From: CBDCGJ01 sp965238305
GTDB lineage: Bacteria; Pseudomonadota; Alphaproteobacteria; GCA-2731375
Assembly: GCA_965238305.1 (NCBI GenBank)
Contig: CBDEHK010000001.1
Coordinates: 2,914,001 to 2,978,000, forward strand
DNA length: 64,000 bases
Reading direction: 5' to 3'
Shown: piece by piece, positions 1 through 8,963 of the stretch
Position numbering within the stretch: position 1 is the stretch's first letter
Layout: the number at the start of each line of letters is the position of its first letter
Made by a program: the position numbers and the translations under genes
The notes under the pieces: generated by a model
Databases searched by the model: none
Told to the model about the DNA's origin: nothing
Seen by the model: only the letters and a program-made list of their open reading frames with translations

Positions 1-578
1 TTGCTATAAACATCGTAGGCCGGCGCATCGCGGACTTCGAAATGCAGATGCTCGAAGTCGCTTTTGCTTTTGCCGGTGTAACCGATCAATTGACCTTTTG
101 TGACCAACTGATCAACCGCGACAACGACGCTGTCCATATGCATGTAGTTGCTGTGGTAACAACCAACGTTGGTGCAAGACGAATGACCTGGGCGATAATG
201 GCGCAGCTGCACTAACGGGTCTTCATAAGAACTATGCGTCCCGGCAATGCGTACAACGCCGTCTGTGATCGCGAATACGGGGGTGCCAATTGAGCTGGCA
301 ATATCGAGGCCGCGATGAAAGTCATAACGGCGGTTTTCCGACGCCAGCCAACGCGGGCCATAGGTCGAACTTAAGGGCAAATCGGTGTAATCAGCATTGC
401 CGTGGCGGTCGACCGGGCAGCCGTCGCTTTCCTGCCATCCAACGGGTGGGGCTTCGCTTATCCGTCCACAAAGAGGCCAGGCCATTGCAGCATCAAATTC
501 CGCTGCCTGAACCATCGGGCTGTGGGCCAATACCGTAATTGCGCCCACCACTGCAAGTATGATTTTACGATCGAACAT
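1..578 (-). CDS. M23 family metallopeptidase (secreted LytM-type), C-terminus cut by window edge
   Basis: Reading the minus strand from the ATG at 578 gives an open frame of 192 codons that runs off the window start. Residues 1-26 form a signal peptide ending VQA-AE. The LytM/peptidase M23 zinc signature is visible: FHRGLD (His88, Asp92), YMHMD (His147) and HLHFEVR (177-183). This family cleaves peptide crosslinks in peptidoglycan or acts as a non-catalytic activator; with all ligands present, an active periplasmic endopeptidase is likely. Four cysteines (37, 54, 135, 140) could form disulfides. Only a short tail should be missing. It lies downstream of the cupin gene on the same strand with an 87-bp gap. 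Confidence 0.9.
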   Translation of the reverse strand, partial: MFDRKIILAVVGAITVLAHSPMVQAAEFDAAMAWPLCGRISEAPPVGWQESDGCPVDRHGNADYTDLPLSSTYGPRWLASENRRYDFHRGLDIASSIGTPVFAITDGVVRIAGTHSSYEDPLVQLRHYRPGHSSCTNVGCYHSNYMHMDSVVVAVDQLVTKGQLIGYTGKSKSDFEHLHFEVRDAPAYDVYS

Positions 579-665
579 TGTGTCACCCCGTGCTGTTATT
601 AGCCATATAGTCCCAATAATGGACAAAGGCTCATGCCGATTAGGCGTGAAACCTGCAATTTTACA

Positions 666-1157
666 TTATTCAGCATCATCTGTGCCAAGTAGCGGATTTC
701 CGGCTTTGTCGGTATAACCCTCTGCTTTGCTGGGAAGATGGATGTCGGCATCGGAATAACTACAGACGTCCTCGTCACTGTCGTCGCCAACGACCAGAAG
801 CAGAACGGATTTGTCGGTGCGGTTGATGAAATGATGGCCATCGGCCTGGCCTTTTGGGAAGCCGGTGGCGTGACCAGGTAACAATGTTTGTTCGCCAGCA
901 TCGGTGACCAATGTCGCCTCACCCTCTAAAACATAGGCGAATTCGTCTTCGTGGCTATGCCAATGGCGCTGTGACGACCAGCATCCTGGCGGCAATTCGA
1001 CAATATGGACACCGAAAGAAGTTAGACTCAAAGCCCGACCAATTGGACAGTTAAGGCGTCCCTGAACCGCTTTGTCAAAAGGTGAGGGGTAATCAGTTTC
1101 GAACAGGGCTGCAACATCAACCGGGTTGAGGGCAGGAAGTTTAAGTTTGTTTGACAT
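666..1157 (-). CDS. Cupin domain protein (163 aa)
   Basis: Single-domain cupin. The metal-site motif around residues 64-75 reads HWHSHEDEFAYVLEG, followed by the second cupin motif with GHHFIN, so a bound divalent metal is likely. The hydrophobic beta-barrel core between them fits the fold. Start: the ATG at 1157 has GAGG five bases upstream, whereas the ATG at 1178 (seven residues longer) has no SD. Similar cupins are annotated only as cupin domain proteins; the substrate is not readable from sequence. It follows the cyclase gene on the same strand by about 60 bp and may be cotranscribed with it. Confidence 0.85.
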   Translation of the reverse strand: MSNKLKLPALNPVDVAALFETDYPSPFDKAVQGRLNCPIGRALSLTSFGVHIVELPPGCWSSQRHWHSHEDEFAYVLEGEATLVTDAGEQTLLPGHATGFPKGQADGHHFINRTDKSVLLLVVGDDSDEDVCSYSDADIHLPSKAEGYTDKAGNPLLGTDDAE

Positions 1158-1216
1158 GATTTCCTCGATTGTGGACATTCAACTGCGATTAACCGGTCTG
1201 ATCTGTGCTGTGAAAT

Positions 1217-2269
1217 CTAGCTTGGCTCCAAAGCAAAGATTTCTGTGTCATGGTTATGCCCCTTCAAAGTGAGTGACCCCAAAGCCTCGGCCTTCAGATT
1301 GGTCGGCAGCGTTAGTTCGGCCATAAGGGCGCCGGACACCAGGCAATCGCGGCCAATCTCTTTCGCGTGTTGTTCAAGGCGCGCAGCGGTGTTGGGCGTA
1401 TCGCCGATATGTACGATGGCCCGTTTACTATCGCCGCATTCACCGACAACAACTGGACCAACGTGAAAACCAGCCCAAAACTCTGGTCGTACGCGATATT
1501 TCTCCTGGAAATGATCGCTTTTATTCGCAAGCGATTTTTTTATCTGGGCATAACACTCAAGGCATCGGGCCTGATTTTGGCCGCCCGCTTCCAGCCAGGT
1601 GGCGACCAATTCGTCGCCATTGTAACTCAGCACTTCACCGCCGTATTCTGCGACCCAACGATCGGCATCGAAAAATACCTCCGAGATTAGCGCGTGGGTT
1701 TGCCGATCGCCCAAACGGTTCGCCATTGCGGTGGAATTTTTGATATCCAAAAACATATAAATACGATGTTCCTGGCGGGGACGATGATAACGACCGGTCA
1801 AGACATTCCACATCGTGCCTTCGCCCAACAGAGGTCGCACCTGCATGAATAAGGCGACAACAACAAAGACAACAAATGAGATCAGCACATCAATATAGAA
1901 CTCTTCGCTCACGTAGCGGGTAAACAGGGTCACTTCACTATGCAGAAGGGCGAATATGCCGCGTTGAAACAAGATTGCGGCGGCGATGATGAGAGTGGAA
2001 ATCATGTCGATCATGATCCAGCCTGTAAGGAAGCTCATTCGGCGAATGACCGCGCCGCGGGGATCATAAATGTAAAAAATCAAAAACGTGGCCAGGACCA
2101 AGGCGACAAACCCACCGGTTCGTGTTGCGTTTTCGATTTCCATCCATGAAAACGACATGATACCGGCCGCTATTCGAAGGAGCGTGTAGCCGGCCCCAAA
2201 GGCCACGCCAAACAGCGTGTACATCGCCACCAGTTTCCATTTCCGGCGCGAACGAAATTCTATCGCCAT
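1217..2269 (-). CDS. Membrane-bound class III adenylate/guanylate cyclase (350 aa)
   Basis: The N-terminal half holds about four membrane segments (roughly residues 12-33, 50-68, 79-99, 123-147). The C-terminal half (about 165-345) is a class III nucleotidyl cyclase catalytic domain. Both metal-binding aspartates are present, in FLDIKNST and in NGDELVATW, and the transition-state motif HIGDTPNTAARLE is intact, so it should be catalytically competent and convert ATP to cAMP (GTP not excluded). The SD GGGAG lies seven bases before the ATG. The membrane part resembles no named sensor domain I can identify, so the stimulus is unknown. Confidence 0.9.
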   Translation of the reverse strand: MAIEFRSRRKWKLVAMYTLFGVAFGAGYTLLRIAAGIMSFSWMEIENATRTGGFVALVLATFLIFYIYDPRGAVIRRMSFLTGWIMIDMISTLIIAAAILFQRGIFALLHSEVTLFTRYVSEEFYIDVLISFVVFVVVALFMQVRPLLGEGTMWNVLTGRYHRPRQEHRIYMFLDIKNSTAMANRLGDRQTHALISEVFFDADRWVAEYGGEVLSYNGDELVATWLEAGGQNQARCLECYAQIKKSLANKSDHFQEKYRVRPEFWAGFHVGPVVVGECGDSKRAIVHIGDTPNTAARLEQHAKEIGRDCLVSGALMAELTLPTNLKAEALGSLTLKGHNHDTEIFALEPS

Positions 2270-2477
2270 AGTTTTACTCCCGTATCAGAGCCAAATAGCA
2301 AATTCAGGTATTGCTGATAGACATGTGCCCTAAAGATATGATGCCATTCGCCGCAGACAAGTTCCAGACCATCGTCACGTTGACGGGAATGGTATTCCGT
2401 ACAGAAATCGCTATTATCGGGTTCTGCTTCATTGCATGTACCTAATTTAGAGACCTAAGGCTGGGGAGGGCACTTAA
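2270..2477. other. Divergent intergenic region between cyclase and TPR genes
   Basis: This 208-bp gap separates two divergently transcribed genes and must hold both promoters. I see no convincing -35/-10 pair or long palindrome. A strong SD (GGGAGGG) for the rightward TPR gene ends it. Confidence 0.4.
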
Positions 2478-4130
2478 ATGGATTACTTCGATCTTGGTGA
2501 ATTCAAACGGGAAATCACAACAAACTCTGCAGAAGCGCAAATTTGGTGTGATCGTGGGCTGAACTGGACTTATGCTTTTAACCACGCGGAGGCGATCGCA
2601 TGCTATCAGAAGGCGCTTGAACATGACGGCGATTGTGCTTTTGCCTATTGGGGGATCGCCTATGCCGCCGGACCAAATTACAATCTGCCCTGGCACCTTT
2701 ATGACCCGGAAGGCAAGGCCCAGGCGCTGGCGGCTGCCTATGATGCCATGCAACTCGCTCTGGAACATATTGACGGTACCAACGATATCGAACGCGCCCT
2801 GATCGAAGCCCTACCGTCCCGCTACCCACAACGCGATCCAATCGATGATCAGAGGCCTTGGGACATTGCTTATGCTGACGCCATGCGCAAAGTTTTTGAG
2901 CTTTTTCCCAACGACCTTGAAATCCGCACCGTCTTTGTTGAGGCGATCATGAACCTGACGCCTTGGCAAATGTGGGATCTGAAGACCGGTGGCATCGCCG
3001 AAGGGGCCGGCACGGCGGAGGCACGTGAAGTACTGGAAGATGCAATTCGAAACGATCCGAAATCATGGGACCATCCAGGTTTGCTGCACCTTTATGTTCA
3101 TTTGATGGAAATGTCTCCATTTCCACAATTGGCCTTACGTGTGGGCGATCGTCTGCGCGATCTCTGCCCGGAAGCCGGTCATCTGATCCACATGCCGACC
3201 CATATCGATGTGCTTTGTGGGAATTACCGGGATGTGGTGGTTTATAACCAACGCGCAATCGTGGCGGATCGTAAGTTCCTGGCGAAAGAAGGAGCCATGA
3301 ATGTTTATGCGCTTTATCGCACCCACAATCATCACTTTGCGATTTATGGCGCCATGTTTCTGGGTCAGTATACGCCGGCGATAGAAGCGGCGCAGGAATT
3401 GATCGATACCACCCCGGAAGATCTTTTGCGCATTCCGTCGCCGCCAATGGCCGACTTCATCGAAGGCTATATCCCAATGAAACAGCATGTGATGATCCGT
3501 TTCGGTAAATGGCAGGATATCGTCGATCAAGACCTGCCGGCGGATCAGGAGCTGTACTGTTCAACCACCGCAATGATACATTACGCAAAATCCGTGGCCC
3601 ATTCCGCTATGGGCAACGTTGCCGGTGCAGAAGTCGAGAAGGATGCTTTCCTGGCCGCTAAGGTGAAGGTGCCGGAAAGTCGTCGAGTGCACAATAACAC
3701 TGTCGTAGACATCCTCGAAATTGCCGAAGAGATGCTAAACGGGGAACTTGAATATCGGTGCGGCAATTACGATGCTGCTTTTACTCATTTACGGAAATCT
3801 GTCGAGTTGGATGACGCGCTTCCTTACGACGAGCCCTGGGGCTGGATGCAACCGGCCCGTCACGCCTTGGGCGCATTGTTGCTTGAACAAGACCGGGCAG
3901 AAGAAGCGGAAAAAGTCTACCGCGCCGATCTTGGTCTCGACAAAACCCTAAGCCGGGCTTGTCAGCATCCAAACAATATTTGGAGCCTGCATGGTCTGCA
4001 TGATTGTCTGACCCGGCGCGGTGAAACGACCGAGGCTTTGTTGATCAGTCAGCAGTTAGAGCAGGCTGAGGCGCGCTCTGAAGTGCAAGTTAATGCCTCG
4101 TGTTATTGCCGACAGAATGCCGCGGCTTAA
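2478..4130 (+). CDS. Tetratricopeptide repeat protein (550 aa)
   Basis: A cytosolic helical-repeat protein with no signal peptide or membrane segment. TPR-like units are visible, for example residues 31-62 (WTYAFNHAEAIACYQKALEHDGDCAFAYWGIAYA) and near the C-terminus around 435-500 (YRCGNYDAAFTHLRKSVELDD, ALGALLLEQDRAEEAEKVYRADL). Length and layout match a family of about 550-residue tetratricopeptide proteins common in proteobacteria, of unknown function. The repeated CYQKALE/YRADL signatures support a scaffold role; no catalytic motif is seen. GGAGGG seven bases before the ATG supports the start. It stands alone, 115 bp before the SDR gene. Confidence 0.85.
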   Translation: MDYFDLGEFKREITTNSAEAQIWCDRGLNWTYAFNHAEAIACYQKALEHDGDCAFAYWGIAYAAGPNYNLPWHLYDPEGKAQALAAAYDAMQLALEHIDGTNDIERALIEALPSRYPQRDPIDDQRPWDIAYADAMRKVFELFPNDLEIRTVFVEAIMNLTPWQMWDLKTGGIAEGAGTAEAREVLEDAIRNDPKSWDHPGLLHLYVHLMEMSPFPQLALRVGDRLRDLCPEAGHLIHMPTHIDVLCGNYRDVVVYNQRAIVADRKFLAKEGAMNVYALYRTHNHHFAIYGAMFLGQYTPAIEAAQELIDTTPEDLLRIPSPPMADFIEGYIPMKQHVMIRFGKWQDIVDQDLPADQELYCSTTAMIHYAKSVAHSAMGNVAGAEVEKDAFLAAKVKVPESRRVHNNTVVDILEIAEEMLNGELEYRCGNYDAAFTHLRKSVELDDALPYDEPWGWMQPARHALGALLLEQDRAEEAEKVYRADLGLDKTLSRACQHPNNIWSLHGLHDCLTRRGETTEALLISQQLEQAEARSEVQVNASCYCRQNAAA

Positions 4131-4244
4131 CTAGCTGTTGAAGGCGTGATTTTCGACTGCAATCGCGCCATATCGCTTGCGTTCGCTGAACGCCCTTAAT
4201 AGGGTGCGTTTTGGTTTTTCAGAAAAACAAAAGGTAGATAAAAT

Positions 4245-4949
4245 ATGGACGTCGCGGGTAAAAAAGCTTTGGTATTTGATGGGACTTCCGGTATCGGACT
4301 GGCGGCAACGAAACAGCTAGCAGCACTAGGTGCGTCAGTGGTCGCGATCAGCCGCAATCCGGACAAAGCCGGTGAGTTAGGCGCCAGCATCGAAAAAAAA
4401 GCATGCGATGTTCGTGATCGTGAAGCAATGTCGGCTTTGTTCGATGAATGTGCGCCCTTTGACATTTTGGTCAGCGCCGCAACCGGTGGTGAACGCGCTG
4501 TTGGACCATTTTTGGAAATGGATTTGGACGGCTATCAGGCTTCTTTCGACAAACTTTGGGGCTATGTCAATGTTGTTCGCCTGGGGACCAAACATTTAAG
4601 CGATATTGGCGCTATCGTTCTAGTTAGCGGGACGCCGGCGCGCCGGATGAAACCCGGTCAGATCGCCATTGGTTCGGTTGGCGGTGCGGTTGAGGCTTTT
4701 GTACGCGGCGTTGCCCCGGAGCTCGCGCCTCGGCGGATCAACGTCGTTGCGCCTGGACAAATCGACACACCGATTGTAGCGCTCCAGGGTGCCGAACGTG
4801 ATGCGCTCTATGAAAAAATGACCGCCGGTAATCTAATTCCGCGTGCCGGCACGGCCGACGAAGTGGCGCAGGCCATCGTCTTCACCGTCCAAAATGATTT
4901 TGTCACCGGCACGACGGTCGACGTCGATGGCGGCTGGTTGCTGAGCTAA
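4245..4949 (+). CDS. SDR-fold oxidoreductase lacking the usual Tyr-x3-Lys dyad (234 aa)
   Basis: Short-chain dehydrogenase/reductase fold. The N-terminal nucleotide motif is DGTSGIGLA (residues 12-20), an acidic DVRD lies at the end of a later beta strand, and the C-terminus has RINVVAPGQIDTP and VTGTTVDVDGGW, typical of classical SDRs. The catalytic segment reads SGTPARRMKPGQIAIGSVGGAVEAF: the Ser is kept, but where Tyr and Lys are expected there are Ala/Ile and Val/Gly. It may be a non-canonical SDR or a binding-only protein. The gene ends in a 4-bp convergent overlap with the thioesterase gene. Confidence 0.8.
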   Translation: MDVAGKKALVFDGTSGIGLAATKQLAALGASVVAISRNPDKAGELGASIEKKACDVRDREAMSALFDECAPFDILVSAATGGERAVGPFLEMDLDGYQASFDKLWGYVNVVRLGTKHLSDIGAIVLVSGTPARRMKPGQIAIGSVGGAVEAFVRGVAPELAPRRINVVAPGQIDTPIVALQGAERDALYEKMTAGNLIPRAGTADEVAQAIVFTVQNDFVTGTTVDVDGGWLLS

Positions 4950-5374
4950 CCGGCTTTTGAGGAAAAAGTGCCACGGCCGATGGCGACTAAACTGTCCTCG
5001 GGGTTCAGAACATCGATATCGGCGGTGGTAACCGTGCGTCCGGCCCGACGGACGCGGGCGTTGGCGATCAAATAGGCGCCGACGGCCGGTTTAAGATAGT
5101 CGATGCGGATATTCATGGTGGGCACACCACCGCCCAACATCATGCCGATAGCAAAGTCGCCGACCACGTCGATGAAAGAAGCGATGGGACCGCCATGAAA
5201 TTGCTGCGTCCCGGCGCGGCGTTCCAACGACGGCTGCAGCGGCATTTTGACTGATAATTCGGAGCTGTCGTAATCTAGCGACAGAACTTCGAGGGCCAGG
5301 GTGGAAATAAACGGCGACTGATCAAAGCGTTCTTGAATTTGCGCTTGGGTCATGCGTTCCACGATGTCGTTCAT
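4946..5374 (-). CDS. PaaI-like hotdog thioesterase (142 aa)
   Basis: Hotdog-fold acyl-CoA thioesterase of the PaaI type. The core motif FHGGPIASFIDVVGDFAIG (about residues 58-76) carries the HGG-x-[IV]-x-x(3)-D pattern, with the Asp in the position used for catalysis or CoA contact. Length is normal for the family. It is the last gene of the leftward operon DUF1330, acyl-CoA synthetase, MDR reductase, thioesterase; releasing CoA from an intermediate or clearing stalled acyl-CoA fits that setting. GGAG lies about ten bases upstream of the ATG. It overlaps the convergent SDR gene by 4 bp. Confidence 0.88.
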   Translation of the reverse strand: MNDIVERMTQAQIQERFDQSPFISTLALEVLSLDYDSSELSVKMPLQPSLERRAGTQQFHGGPIASFIDVVGDFAIGMMLGGGVPTMNIRIDYLKPAVGAYLIANARVRRAGRTVTTADIDVLNPEDSLVAIGRGTFSSKAG

Positions 5375-5394
5375 TCTAACGGTGCTCCGAAAGC

Positions 5395-6405
5395 TTAGGG
5401 GGTTAAGACAACTTTGCCGAAGACTTCGCGGTCTTCCAGCAAGCGGAAGGCTTCGTTGACCTCTTCCAATGGCAGGGTTTTGTCAATGACCGGTTTCAAC
5501 GAGCCATCGTCCAGTAACTTCATCAACTCCCCCAAATCCTCCCGCATCCAGCCATTGGAGCCGAGGAGTTGGAGTTCAAAAGTCCAGATATAACGTAAAT
5601 CTTCAACCGGATCGTAACCCGCCGTGGCGCCGCAGGTTAGCACCTTGCCGCCGCGATGCAGAACTTTCAGGGATTTGACCCAAGTGTCACCACCGGTAAA
5701 ATTGACCACCACATCCAGGCCGTCTTCAAATTTACGGCGATGGGGTTTGCCGTAGTTTTTGTAGACCCACTTGACGAAATCTTCTTCGATGTAATTAAGA
5801 CCGACATCAGCGCCGATTTTCTGCAAGCGGTCGAGTTTGCTTTGGCTGGAGGCACAGGCGATCACTTCGCATCCGACCCGCTTGGCCAATTGCACAGCGC
5901 AGGTGCCGACACCGCCGGAGGCACCCAGGATCATCACCTTATCACCGGCTTTAACATTGCCGATGGTGTACATCATCCGTAACGCAGTGCCGTAGGCCAC
6001 CGGTAGACATGAAGCGGCTTCGTAGGAGACGGAATCCGGCAACGTCACCAGATGATGGGTCGGAACTTTGCAATATTCCGCTAAGCCACCATGCCACATC
6101 TCCCCAATCAAACCACCGCCACCGACACGGTCCACCGGATCGATCAGGACCCGGTCGCCGGCTTTCCAGTCGGTCACATCCGCGCCGACGTCGACAATCT
6201 CGCCGGAGAAATCCAAACCCATGATCGCGGGCATCGGCACTTTGATGCCCGGCATGCCATTGCGCGTAAATATGTCATGATAATTGAGGGAGGTCGCGCC
6301 GACTTTGATGACAACATCTTCCAGTCCCGCTTCAGGATCGGGAAATTGATTGTCGATCTCAATCGATCCCGGTCCACCATGTTCGCTAATAACTGCTGCT
6401 TTCAA
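5395..6405 (-). CDS. Zinc-binding-type alcohol dehydrogenase / quinone oxidoreductase (336 aa)
   Basis: MDR-superfamily NAD(P)H-dependent oxidoreductase. A GroES-like N-terminal domain with NYHDIFTRNG is followed by the Rossmann motif ILGASGGVGTCAVQLAKR (about residues 159-176). GLDFSGEIVDVG and KAGDRVLIDP are typical. The cysteine cluster that binds structural zinc in classical ADHs is absent, pointing to the quinone oxidoreductase or enoyl reductase branch. Start is a TTG at 6405 preceded by GGAGGG four to five bases upstream; no better ATG exists. It sits in the leftward acyl-CoA operon and probably oxidises or reduces an acyl-CoA-linked intermediate; substrate unknown. Confidence 0.9.
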   Translation of the reverse strand: MKAAVISEHGGPGSIEIDNQFPDPEAGLEDVVIKVGATSLNYHDIFTRNGMPGIKVPMPAIMGLDFSGEIVDVGADVTDWKAGDRVLIDPVDRVGGGGLIGEMWHGGLAEYCKVPTHHLVTLPDSVSYEAASCLPVAYGTALRMMYTIGNVKAGDKVMILGASGGVGTCAVQLAKRVGCEVIACASSQSKLDRLQKIGADVGLNYIEEDFVKWVYKNYGKPHRRKFEDGLDVVVNFTGGDTWVKSLKVLHRGGKVLTCGATAGYDPVEDLRYIWTFELQLLGSNGWMREDLGELMKLLDDGSLKPVIDKTLPLEEVNEAFRLLEDREVFGKVVLTP

Positions 6406-6419
6406 TGTTCCCTCCGTTG

Positions 6420-7928
6420 TTATTGATTTTGCCAGAGCGCCAGGGCCTGGCTTTCAAGTCCATTGCGGTCGATTTTCCCTGGCCCCGCCAGCGGTAGTTC
6501 ATCCAGGAATATCACCATGCGCGGATGTTGATAGGCCGGTGCATTGGCCAACGCATGTTGTTTGACGTCTTGTTCCGAAAGTGTGTTCCCGGATCGGCAG
6601 ACTACAAAAGCAACCGGTTTTTCACCCTTGATTTCGTCTGGCACTGGGACGACGCAGCTTTGTTCGATATCCGGGTGGCCGACCAGTACGCTTTCCACTT
6701 CGCCCGGATAGATGTTTTCGCCGCCGCAATTAAACATGTCGTCGCTGCGACCAACGAAAAAATAGTTACCATTTTCATCGCGACGAAAAACATCGCCGGA
6801 GATGTACCAGCCATCCGGGGTCAATGCTTCAGCGCTTTTTTCGGGCAGGTTCAAATAACCTGTTGTCGTCGCCGGTGTGCGATGCCACAACACCCCTTCG
6901 TCTGCTTCTTCGCCGTTTTGGTCAATAAGCTTCAGATCAACTTCAGGCATTTGTCGCCCAACGGATAATTCAGGCACCGGCTTACCGCCGGTGAGGCCAA
7001 AAACAATCGGACCGGCTTCTGTTGTGCCATAGCCATTCATGACACTGGCGCCAGGAAATGTCGCCTTCACATTTTGCCATAGTTTCGGCGAGATCGGGGC
7101 CGAGCCCATCCGCACGATCGATACCGACGACAAGTCTAGCTTTTCGATCAGATCAGTTTCCATGAAGGCAAGCGCCAGCATTGTCGGCACGCTAGTGATC
7201 CAGGTACAACGATAGGTGTCGATGGCTTGCAAATAGTGCCGCGCATGAAATTCCGGCAACAACACCATCCGGGCCGAGGCAGCGAGGCAGAACAAACCTG
7301 TGCATAACGCATTCATGTGATAAAGCGGCGCCGCGATCAGCAGTTTATCTTGGGTGAAGGGCCAATTTGTCATGCGTCCCTTCAAAGCCCAGATATGTCC
7401 CTTGTGGGTTAGCGGCACGCCTTTCGGCCGACCGGTGGAGCCGGAGGTATAAAGCACCATGGCGACGTCATCGTCGTTCGGTCGAAAGGGCGTAAACTCT
7501 CCGACGTCCAATAATCGCTCAAAACCGATTTCACCTGCACGATCGAAATCTGTGATCGGTAAATCCGTCGTCAATTGAGCATGTCTGACTTCATCGCAGA
7601 ACACGTGCTTGACATCGGCATCGACTAAAATGAATTCGATGATCTCTTTTGAGAATTTGTAATTGATCGGCACCGCGATCATGCCGGCACGTAAGATTGC
7701 CATGTAGGCGGCGAAGAATTCTACCCGGTTCGCGGACAGGATCGCGACCGCGTCGCCTGCGCTCAGGCCGCGATTAAGGAGACCGCGGGCACAGGCGTTG
7801 GTCAGGTCATCAATTTGCCGGTGACTATATTCGCGCGGCGCTTGCCAAATTCGACAGTCGACAATGGCGAGATTGTCGCCACCCAGGTCCGGATCGAAGA
7901 GTACGCCAAGGTTAAACGGGTCGATCAT
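6420..7928 (-). CDS. Acyl-CoA synthetase, AMP-binding family (502 aa)
   Basis: ANL-superfamily adenylating enzyme. The P-loop-like A3 motif is LYTSGSTGRPKGVPLTH (about residues 160-176), A5 is NGYGTTEAGP, A7 is GWYISGDVF, A8 is GRSDDMFNCGGENIYPGEVE, and the C-terminal catalytic lysine lies in GPGKIDRNGL. All motifs needed to activate a carboxylic acid to acyl-CoA are intact; chain length or aromatic specificity cannot be told. The ATG follows directly on the stop of the DUF1330 gene (TAA-ATG), so the two are translationally linked. It should be controlled by the palindromic operator at 8320-8339. Confidence 0.92.
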   Translation of the reverse strand: MIDPFNLGVLFDPDLGGDNLAIVDCRIWQAPREYSHRQIDDLTNACARGLLNRGLSAGDAVAILSANRVEFFAAYMAILRAGMIAVPINYKFSKEIIEFILVDADVKHVFCDEVRHAQLTTDLPITDFDRAGEIGFERLLDVGEFTPFRPNDDDVAMVLYTSGSTGRPKGVPLTHKGHIWALKGRMTNWPFTQDKLLIAAPLYHMNALCTGLFCLAASARMVLLPEFHARHYLQAIDTYRCTWITSVPTMLALAFMETDLIEKLDLSSVSIVRMGSAPISPKLWQNVKATFPGASVMNGYGTTEAGPIVFGLTGGKPVPELSVGRQMPEVDLKLIDQNGEEADEGVLWHRTPATTTGYLNLPEKSAEALTPDGWYISGDVFRRDENGNYFFVGRSDDMFNCGGENIYPGEVESVLVGHPDIEQSCVVPVPDEIKGEKPVAFVVCRSGNTLSEQDVKQHALANAPAYQHPRMVIFLDELPLAGPGKIDRNGLESQALALWQNQ

Positions 7929-8219
7929 TTAAATTCCATCGACAACGATCAGCTGATTGGTTGTGGTGCAGCCTTCGCGCAGTTCTTTCCATGGCTGATA
8001 TTCCGGATCCGACGTAAAAGCGTCCAGGGCCTCCCGCGATGGCCATCTGAAGATCACCAGTCGATTAGGTTTCCAGTCGCCGACCGGCACCTGGATGTTG
8101 CCGTCGCGGACTAAATATTCGCCACCATGTTTCGCCACAATGGCTGGTACGGCCTCTTTGTAGCGGTCATATTTTTCTTGATCGTGAATTTGATTATCTA
8201 GGATCATGTAGACTGACAA
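7929..8219 (-). CDS. DUF1330 family small protein (96 aa), TTG start
   Basis: A small ferredoxin-like alpha+beta protein. The family pattern is clear: a first strand (SVYMILDNQIHDQEKYDRYKEAVP), KHGGEYLVRDG, then NRLVIFRWPSREALDAFTSDPEYQPW. The family is of unknown function and often sits beside catabolic genes. I chose the TTG at 8219 because CGGAG lies seven bases upstream and because it starts the first strand where the family does; a longer frame to 8306 would add 29 residues of unrelated sequence across the regulatory region. First gene of the leftward acyl-CoA operon. Confidence 0.82.
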   Translation of the reverse strand: MSVYMILDNQIHDQEKYDRYKEAVPAIVAKHGGEYLVRDGNIQVPVGDWKPNRLVIFRWPSREALDAFTSDPEYQPWKELREGCTTTNQLIVVDGI

Positions 8220-8313
8220 TAGATATCTCCGCTTTGAATGGTTTTGTGGTCGGTTTTTCAAATCTATCACTGGGTCGTTGCTTCTGGCAAATTTAGTGAT
8301 ATCCAATCGAACC

Positions 8314-8343
8314 TTGACAATAACTAACCGGTTGGTTATTTAT
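8314..8343 (+). promoter_or_regulatory. tetR promoter overlapping a palindromic operator
   Basis: TTGACA at 8314-8319 is a perfect -35 hexamer. Seventeen bases later the AT-rich TATTTA at 8337-8342 could be the -10. The 20-bp palindrome at 8320-8339 fills the whole spacer, so bound repressor would block polymerase. Predicted initiation falls close to the ATG at 8349, so the regulator mRNA may be nearly leaderless. The hexamers are seen; the assignment is inferred. Confidence 0.5.
8320..8339. promoter_or_regulatory. Palindromic operator O1 (TetR site)
   Basis: ATAACTAACCGGTTGGTTAT is an inverted repeat with one mismatched pair. It lies between the divergent DUF1330/acyl-CoA synthetase operon and the tetR gene. 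A second copy with the same arms and centre type lies after tetR at 8964-8983, which makes a shared binding site for the adjacent TetR regulator likely. Confidence 0.75.
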
Positions 8344-8348
8344 GCGAG

Positions 8349-8942
8349 ATGAAAAAGGAAGAAACCCGCAACCACATACTTGATACGGCCATCGAACTGT
8401 TTTGGCGGGCCAGTTATCATGGCGTCAATATGAACCAATTGAGCCGGGAAGTCGGACTTAACAAAGCCACGGTCTATCAGTATTTTTCTTCTAAAGAAGA
8501 ATTGGCGGTTGCCGCCGTTCAGCGCGCAACGGAACGAACCCGGCAATATGTTTTCGAGACTGCCTTCGAAAATAGCCAAGACCCGGTTGAACGGTTGCGG
8601 CAGATTTATCAGAACGTCTTCCAAACCCATAATGAACTCTACAAGACGGAGAAAGCCTGTCTGGGCTGTCCATTTGTGAATATTGGCGTTGAATTGGCGA
8701 CGTCGAGTGAGAAAGTGCGCCAGGCCGTGAATGACGGTTTTGACGTTTTTCGTGCCTTTTATCAGCAAATCGTGGACGATTATCGCGGCAAGGGCGCCGC
8801 ATCAAAACGCGAGAAAGAAGAGATCGTGGTTGCCTTGCTGGACAACATGAATGCTTGTTTGGAGGCGTCGAAATTACAAAGACGCCCGCAGGCCATACTG
8901 GATGCCGGGGTCCGAGCGGAAAAAATTTTACACGTTTGGTAA
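8349..8942 (+). CDS. TetR/AcrR family transcriptional regulator (197 aa)
   Basis: N-terminal helix-turn-helix of the TetR family: ILDTAIELFWRASYHGVNMNQLSREVGLNKATVYQYFSSKEEL (about residues 10-52), with the recognition helix around NKATVYQYF. The C-terminal two-thirds is a divergent ligand and dimerisation domain that contains a cysteine (KACLGCPF). TetR proteins repress target genes and release DNA on binding a small molecule, here plausibly an acyl-CoA made by the neighbouring synthetase. Two near-identical palindromes flank the gene (8320-8339, 8964-8983), implying autoregulation and control of both neighbours. Confidence 0.92.
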   Translation: MKKEETRNHILDTAIELFWRASYHGVNMNQLSREVGLNKATVYQYFSSKEELAVAAVQRATERTRQYVFETAFENSQDPVERLRQIYQNVFQTHNELYKTEKACLGCPFVNIGVELATSSEKVRQAVNDGFDVFRAFYQQIVDDYRGKGAASKREKEEIVVALLDNMNACLEASKLQRRPQAILDAGVRAEKILHVW

Positions 8943-8963
8943 TTTACTTTTTTTGATTGAAAA

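Noticed and set aside
2947..3447. Long minus-strand frame opposite the TPR gene
   Set aside because: It lies fully within the better-supported TPR gene, has no SD or family pattern, and its composition mirrors the coding strand.
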